Source: Formicarius rufipectus
Taxonomy: Eukaryota; Chordata; Aves; Passeriformes; Formicariidae
Length of the DNA: 64,000 nt
Direction: 5' to 3'
Assembly (NCBI GenBank): GCA_013399695.1
Contig: VXAU01001874.1
Span: 138,048-202,047 of the forward strand
Positions 59,701 to 64,000 of this stretch are shown here, one piece after another. A model generated the notes under the pieces. The model saw nothing but the letters and a program-made list of their open reading frames with translations, was not told where the DNA came from and did no database searches. The translations under genes and the position numbers were made by a program. Positions within the stretch are counted from its first letter, which is position 1; each line of letters starts with the position of its first letter.

Positions 59701-62700
59701 CTTTCACCAGATAATAAACTCTTATTCGGGTCTGAGACTCTATTTCTCACAAAACTCCGAGTGACAAAACCACTTAAATTTATTGCTAACAAGCTAAGAA
59801 GTGAAGAATAAGAAACAGAAATAAATCAGTCTCAAAACCACCCTTCCCCTCCCTCCCCTTTCCCACTTTCCCTCCTCCCAGCGATGCGAGGGAACAGGGA
59901 CTGGGGGATTTGCGGTCGGGCTGCTGTTCGTGCCTCCGCCGGTGTGAACCGCTGTGAACTGCCCCCCTCAGACAGCACCTGGAGGGTCCCGGGGGGGTCC
60001 CGGGAGGGGGATTTTACCTGCACGTTGGCGAAGTCGACGCGGTTGAGGTCGCTGAGCATCTGGTTGATCTGGGAGGTGTTCTGGAGCACGGCCCGCGCCG
60101 CCTGCGCCAGGTGGTTCAGGGACGTGTAGCGGCGCAGGGTCTGCGCGAAGGCACCGAGCACCCCGACCTGCGGCACACGGCAGGGCTGGGGCACCGTGCC
60201 CGGGACAGCTACGGGGCACTGCCAGGTTGGGTCACCATGCCCGGGACACCCCACAGCCCCGGGGCACTGCCAGGCTGGGGCACCGTGCCCGGGACAGCTC
60301 CGGGACACTGCCAGGTTGGGTCACCCTGCCCGGGACACCCCACAGCCCCGGGGCACTGCCAGGCTGGGGTCACCCTGCCCGGGACACCCCACAGCCCCGG
60401 GGCACTGCCCAGGGACAGCCCCGGGACACTGCCAGGTTGGGTCACCATGCCCAAGACACCCCACAGCCCCGAGGCACTGCCAGGCTGTGTCACCCTACCC
60501 AGGCACACNCCCCACAGCCCTGGGGCACTGCCAGGCTGGGGTCACCCTGCCAAGACACCCCACCGCCCCAGGGCACTGCCAGGTTGGAGTCACCCTGCCC
60601 AGGGACAGCCCATAGCCCCGGGGCTGTGACCTGCCAGGGCACTGCCAGGCTGGGGCACCATGCCTGAGACACCCTACAGCCCCGGGGCATTGCCAGGGGA
60701 CAGCCTCGGGGCACTGCCAGGCTGGAGTCACCCTGCTCGGGACACCCCACAGCCCCAGGGCATTGCCAGGCTGGGTCACCATGCCCAAGACACCCCACAG
60801 CCCCGAGGCACTGCCAGGCTGTGTCACCCTACCCAGGCACACCCCACAGCCTCGGGGCACTGCCAGGCTGGAGTCACCCTGCTCGGGACACCCCACAGCC
60901 CCAGGGCATTGCCAGGCTGGGTCACCATGCCCAAGACACCCCACCGCCCCAGGGCACTGCCAGGTTGGAGTCACCCTGCCCAGGGACAGCCCATAGCCCC
61001 GGGGCTGTGACCTGCCAGGGCACTGCCAGGCTGGGGCACCATGCCTGAGACACCCTACAGCCCCGGGGCATTGCCAGGGGACAGCCTCGGGGCACTGCCA
61101 GGCTGGGTCACCCTGCCCGGGACACCCCACAGCCCCGGGGCACTGCCAGGCTGGAGTCATCTGCCTTCTGCCTCCTGCCTTGCTCTGGGCCCTGGCAGGG
61201 ACTCAGGATGCCCAGGGGAAGGATCTCCCCTCTGCCCCTGCCCACCAGACACAGAGCCAGGGGAGCAGCTCCCTTGGTGTTTTCCAGAGCTCCCTGCTGA
61301 GTGATCCCACCTGAGATCCCTTCCCGGACACACTTTGCTGACGTGGCACTCCCAGCACACCACCAACATTCTGCTTTGTGCTTTCCAAGCTCCCTGTCTG
61401 CCAGAACTGCCTCTGTCAGTGTGCCCTTGCAGCCGCATGGAATGGCCAGGAAAAGGCAGCAGAGGAGCATTCAAGGATGTATCCCAGCCTAATCCTTGTG
61501 CCAAAATAACTCAGAAACCCTTTGGGAAGGATGGTTGTGAAACGTGCTGAGGGCACAGTGGGGTGTGTGAAGCAGCTGGGTCTCTTCAGGGGCTGTTTGG
61601 TTTGGGTGTGTTTCTAGGGAATAAAGGACTCACCTTTCCCACGATGGCAACTGGTGTCTCCTTTACCATCAGGTAAAACGTGCTCATCACAGAGCAGGTG
61701 AATCAGGTGGGAGGACCCAAACCTAAGTGTTCTCTGATTCTGTTATTCATCTTTAAACTATCAGAGTTTCACACTCTGCCTCCAGCAGAGACCAGCAAAG
61801 TGGGAACAGGCTGCAAGAATCCCTGGCTTTAGGAGAGGGGCAGTAGGAACCTCGAGTTCCTATTGAACCTGCTGGTTCCTACTGGAACTTGGCAATGCCA
61901 TTCACTCCATGAGGTGCCCTGTGCTTCCCAGGACAGACTCGTGCCAGGGCAGAGATAACAGAGGTATTTTCCAGGCTGCCCTGGCAGTGGGCACAGCCCC
62001 GAGGCTGCCAGGGCTCCAGGAGGGGTTGGACAACACTGGGGGACAGGGTGGGGTTGTTGGGGTGTCTGTTCAGTGCCAGGGCTGGGACTCTGATCCTTGA
62101 GGGGCCTTTTCAACTCAGGATATTCGATGACTTCATGATTTTCTCACACAGTTTGAGGGCACAGGAATGGCTCTGTGGACAGAGCAGCACCGGCTTGTGG
62201 TGCAAAGGAATTGCCCTCCCTGCCCTCCCACTCCCTGCTGGTTCTGGTTCAGAATCAATCATTACACCGTGCTGATCCTGAGAACTGACTCCAACTGGCC
62301 AAACTTGTGAGAAATACAGGCTTAATTCGTGTCAGAAATATAACAAACTATGCTGTATGGCTTGCCAAATTATTCAGTGGGATTCCGAAAGCTTCGAATA
62401 TTGTACATCTGGGCGGTGCGGGATACGGAGTAAAGATTTAGCGACTAAAAGCAAGACATAAACTTAGTTTAACATATAAAAAGGGTGTAAAAGAAGAAAG
62501 CCAAAGTTAATGACTGAGCAGCCTTTGGATCCAAGAGAGATACAATGGAAACGGAGATTAAGCCGGAACCTCAACACAACGGGGAAACAGAGCAGTCAAG
62601 AGAAGGAGGGAAGAACCCCCAGACGAGAGAGAGAACTGAAGCAACAGAGCCTCTCTAGTAAAAACTGAAGCTGAGAATATCACAGTCCCTCCTGACCCAG

Positions 62701-63135
62701 GATTACCAAGAAGCACCACGCAGAGTCAGATGACGAGATTTAAAAGGCAATAATTTAAGGAGAAATAAAGAATCTGTATGTTTTGACTGTATCTAAGCAG
62801 AGCCTGCGAGCTCTGTCGGGGTGTTACTGACGGGGCGGTGACTCTGCGGGACACCCAGCGCTGCCTCTTTTTACTCTGTAATTTTCATTACCTCTACAAT
62901 TAAAACTACCCTTTTTGGCTGAGTGACTTGGTCATTCCAGGTGGTCATTTACAACAAACTCCAGCAGGGATTTCCAAGCCCTGGGGAAAACTGCCCCGTG
63001 CACTCACACCTTGAGCCCATCTCCCCCCACTGCTCACCTTGGTCTGCACGACCTGCGGGGGGAATTCACTCATGGCATTCATCAGCCACCCCTCCAAGCT
63101 CTTGGCAAAATTCCGGATGGCCTGGGTCAGGGTGC
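53793..63135 (-). CDS. RFX2: Regulatory factor X 2, last six coding exons (5' part off the right edge)
   Basis: Winged-helix X-box-binding transcription factor controlling ciliogenesis and spermiogenesis genes. The exons here encode the dimerisation region and tail, not the DNA-binding domain. Transcript order: 63135-63038, 60167-60018, 58155-57947, 56945-56792, 54788-54746, 53887-53793 (TGA at 53795-53793). Two bases close an upstream codon, then 248 codons. Seen: RNFAKSLEGWLMNAM, RRYTSLNHLAQAARAVLQN, FKFTLQQQSSLDQWASWLNN, SMVIRDLTLRSAASFG, HRVAQATGETPIAVMGE, then the short tail ending EEPLVKRER plus twelve residues. RFX2 is preferred to RFX1 because of the V-G-V-L-G start of exon 2, the SSLDQWASW stretch and the EPLVKRER tail (RFX1 has a long acidic tail); RFX3 is less likely. 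Introns are loaded with LTRs and minisatellites. Confidence 0.9.
53925..54604 (+). mobile_element. Probable solo LTR (endogenous retrovirus) in RFX2 last intron
   Basis: AT-rich insertion filling nearly the whole 858-bp last intron. Retroviral-LTR-like layout on the + strand: U3-like A/T-rich part, TTATGCATAAAAG (TATA-like) near 54441, GGAGCGATCCCCCGTGCACC, a signal-like AATGAA, and an end near TTTTTATTCCACA. Boundaries are approximate; no internal viral genes. Confidence 0.6.
54747..54788 (-). other. Very short RFX2 exon (43 bp, 54746-54788)
   Basis: Small penultimate coding exon encoding FGDLTSLSPTLLDK plus one base. Acceptor TTTCTTTCAG and donor GTACAG are both good. It matches the conserved F-x-D-L-x-S-L-S tract just after the MGE at the end of the previous exon. 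Confidence 0.88.
54800..56112. other. RFX2 intron sequence without recognised features
   Basis: Between the 43-bp exon and the first solo LTR. No family-matching exon and no clear known repeat; GC content intermediate. Confidence 0.5.
56113..56763 (+). mobile_element. Solo LTR copy A (651 bp) with 5-bp target duplication
   Basis: Begins TGTGAGAAATACAGGC and ends TTTATAACA, flanked on both sides by TTCTC (56108-56112 and 56764-56768). AATAAA near 56571 gives the + orientation, antisense to RFX2. It is about 97% identical by eye to 62306-62956. Only 23 bp separate the target duplication from the RFX2 exon that ends at 56792. No gag/pol/env sequence. Confidence 0.9.
57055..57650 (+). mobile_element. 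Probable solo LTR of a different family
   Basis: Starts near TGTCTTGTCAGAGAG and contains an AT-rich middle. It has the diagnostic R-like block CAGCGCTGGGAATAAACACC followed by a U5-like stretch to about GCTTTTTGGCA. Orientation +, antisense to RFX2. No target duplication identified; ends approximate. Confidence 0.65.
57660..57795 (+). mobile_element. CR1 LINE 3'-end fragment in RFX2 intron
   Basis: GGGATTTGGTCAAAGGTTGG, GGTGGTCTTGGAACTGTCTT and CCAACCTGAATGATTTT form a CR1 tail. It directly follows the LTR at 57055. Confidence 0.75.
58325..58525 (+). mobile_element. CR1 LINE 3'-end fragment, left arm of an inverted pair
   Basis: GACAGGCTGCCCAGGGAAGT, CACCCCTGGAAGTGTTCAAA, GTTGGACTTGATGACCTTGG and TTCCAACCCTCATGATTCTA, ending in the CR1 3' terminus. 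Confidence 0.9.
58545..58905 (-). mobile_element. CR1 LINE fragment, right arm of the inverted pair
   Basis: Antisense CR1: AGAATCACAGAACCAACTGG, CATCGAGTCCAACCTGTGAC, CCTCCAGGGATGATGAAACC, CCTGGGCAGCCCATTCCAG and TGTAAAGAATTTCTTCCTGA. The 3' end faces the preceding CR1, tail to tail, with about 20 bp between. Confidence 0.92.
59190..59760 (+). mobile_element. Probable solo LTR with internal U3-type tandem repeats
   Basis: AT-rich block with about five units of 45-50 bp at 59276-59520 (TATGGTAGGACTGGTTAG, TTTCTCTTCCTTATCAAGG), then AATAAACTCTTATTC near 59713 and a CA-ending stretch TTTCTCACA. Layout fits enhancer repeats, poly(A) signal and U5. Orientation +, antisense to RFX2. Boundaries not fixed by a target duplication. 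Confidence 0.65.
60172..61160. repeat. About 1-kb minisatellite with a 381-bp higher-order period, abutting an RFX2 acceptor
   Basis: Basic unit about 45-60 bp with GGGGCACTGCCAGGCTGGG, CACCCTGCCCGGGACA and CCCCACAGCCCC. A block of about 180 bp at 60551-60734 recurs almost unchanged at 60932-61112 (offset 381 bp). The left edge starts 4 bp from the RFX2 exon 60018-60167, so that exon's polypyrimidine region lies in the first unit. An N at 60509 marks an unresolved base. Confidence 0.92.
61634..61727 (-). pseudogene. Decayed duplicate of the RFX2 exon 56792-56945
   Basis: On the minus strand this aligns to the second part of that exon: TTTGGGTCC..CACCTGATTCACCTGCTC (F-G-S-S-H-L-I-H-L-L), then D-E, a 2-bp deletion, F-Y-L, a deletion of seven codons, and K-E-T-P-V-A-I-V-G-K against G-E-T-P-I-A-V-M-G-E. 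The end keeps a functional-looking donor (AAAG then GTGAGT) and the left side an AG acceptor-like CACTTAG. It lies in the intron between the first two RFX2 exons of the window. Frameshift and deletion make it non-coding as it stands. Confidence 0.8.
62035..62150 (+). mobile_element. CR1 LINE 3'-end fragment in RFX2 intron
   Basis: GGTGGGGTTGTTGGGGTGTC, GGGACTCTGATCCTTGAGGG and TTTTCAACTCAGGATATTCG match the CR1 tail, similar to the copy at 2640. Confidence 0.7.
62306..62956 (+). mobile_element. Solo LTR copy B (651 bp)
   Basis: Same element as 56113-56763: identical length, about 20 differences by eye, begins TGTGAGAAATACAGGC and ends TTTACAACA. It is flanked by AACT on both sides (62302-62305 and 62957-62960). 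The flanks differ from those of copy A, so it is an independent insertion. It ends 81 bp from the RFX2 exon at 63038. Confidence 0.9.
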
Positions 63136-63295
63136 CTGCAAAGAAGGCTGCAAGGTCAGGGAGGCTGCTCTGGGCCCCTTCTGGGCACCACTTTCCAGCT
63201 TAGGACTGTTGGGGAAAGCACAGTCTGTGGTCTGGTTAGCTGAGAGCTTGATTTTGGCATCAAGGAAACCAGCTGGGTCCTGAGATACATTCCAA

Positions 63296-63410
63296 TTATT
63301 CTTTAATGTTATTACTCCAACTCTTTTTATTGTTATTATTGTCCTTATTCATATTCTTATTCTTACCTTTATTCTTATTCCTCCCCTTATTCTTCCCCTT
63401 ATTCCTATAT
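63296..63410. repeat. TTATTC-rich microsatellite
   Basis: Imperfect run of TTATT(C/G), CTTATTC and CCCCTTATTC units, about 115 bp, the most AT-rich simple repeat in the window. Confidence 0.85.
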
Positions 63411-63470
63411 GATTGGACTTAATGACCTTAGAGGCATTTTCCAACCTGTTCCTGTGATTTTAATAATTCC
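63411..63470 (+). mobile_element. Short CR1 tail fragment
   Basis: GATTGGACTTAATGACCTTA and TTTTCCAACCTGTTCCTG match the last 50-60 bp of CR1; the microsatellite lies directly 5' of it. Confidence 0.65.
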
Positions 63471-64000
63471 TATCTTTTCTCATTCATGGGCCTTCTGAGC
63501 ATTTTCCAAACAGTGAAATCTGCTCTTCCAAGACACCCACATGCCATCCCAGCATGACAACAGGCCTGAGGGGGCACGTGGCTCAGCTTTCCAGTGCTGG
63601 GGCTGAGCTGAGGTTTTGTGGAGACTGACACAATGCACCCCACCAGGGAGCCAAACCAGAGAGAAACCCCTCAGTATCCCACCACTGATCTCCCAAATCA
63701 AAGCTGAGCCCTGATTTCCAGGAGGTGCCACAGAGGACAGGATGATCCCATGTCAACAGAGATATGACCTCCAGGGAAACATCTCCCAAGGATCAGCTGT
63801 GCTTCCACGTGCAGCCCACGCTTGGACCCGACTCCTGGCCAAGGTCAGGAGATGTGACATGCAATGCACCCAACATAAAAGGCACGGGAATTCCCAGGGG
63901 CCATAAAATCCTATCCCAAGAGGAATGTTGCTGCTGCCAAACCAAACACCTCTGCACCAGTTTGGACACGGGAAATCTTTGTGGGAAGTGACAACCAGAG

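Larger units (their letters stand above)
63136..64000. other. RFX2 intron running off the right edge
   Basis: Upstream intron of RFX2 on the minus strand. It contains the T/A-rich microsatellite and a CR1 tail; no further RFX exon was recognised before the edge. Confidence 0.6.

Noticed and set aside
60111..61160. Regular spacing of repeats suggesting a CRISPR-like array
   Set aside because: Units are contiguous and GC-rich with no unique spacers, inside an intron of a vertebrate gene; it is a minisatellite.
56113..62956. One provirus with two LTRs enclosing RFX2 exons
   Set aside because: Each LTR has its own distinct target duplication and there is no gag, pol or env sequence between them, only RFX2 exons, CR1 and repeats.

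Overview
The window reads as nuclear DNA of a bird, probably from a small GC-rich chromosome. The evidence is multi-exon genes with GT-AG introns, many 3'-end fragments of CR1 (the dominant avian LINE), solo LTRs of endogenous retroviruses, and very dense minisatellites in short introns. Four genes can be assembled exon by exon with every exon phase agreeing, and a fifth is present as its 3' part. The linkage MAST3-PIK3R2-IFI30 is that of human 19p13.1, which makes the chicken-28-type chromosome a reasonable inference. No bacterial, phage, CRISPR or operon-like system is present.

Layout. 1-5686 is non-coding (MAST3 5' intron or flank, tandem repeats). 5687-20192 (+) holds 25 coding exons of MAST3, the microtubule-associated Ser/Thr kinase; its first coding exon(s) lie outside. 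20193-23100 is the MAST3 3' UTR followed by two tandem arrays. 23100-23800 is a CpG-rich block that I take as the PIK3R2 promoter and first non-coding exon. 30365-40381 (+) is the complete coding part of PIK3R2 (p85-beta, 727 codons in 15 exons). 43935-45812 (+) is complete IFI30 (GILT lysosomal thiol reductase, 259 codons in 7 exons). 50020-47605 (-) is a complete LARP6-like La-related RNA-binding protein (439 codons, 3 exons), convergent with IFI30. 63135-53793 (-) is the last six coding exons of RFX2, whose 5' part lies beyond the right edge.

The genes are not functionally one unit: a kinase scaffold, a PI3-kinase regulator, a lysosomal reductase, an RNA-binding protein and a ciliary/testis transcription factor. 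What is unusual is at DNA level. (i) Minisatellites grow directly out of exon/intron boundaries in MAST3 and the LARP6-like gene, creating ladders of decoy splice donors; a third array abuts an RFX2 acceptor. (ii) A decayed duplicate of an RFX2 exon lies in an upstream RFX2 intron. (iii) Five LTR-like insertions lie in the RFX2 introns, all antisense to the gene, two of them 651-bp near-identical solo LTRs with separate target-site duplications. (iv) A candidate 21-nt in-frame microexon lies in MAST3. (v) A duplicated intron segment brackets a PIK3R2 exon. Coordinates of exons are exact readings of splice sites and frame; coordinates of repeats are approximate unless stated.
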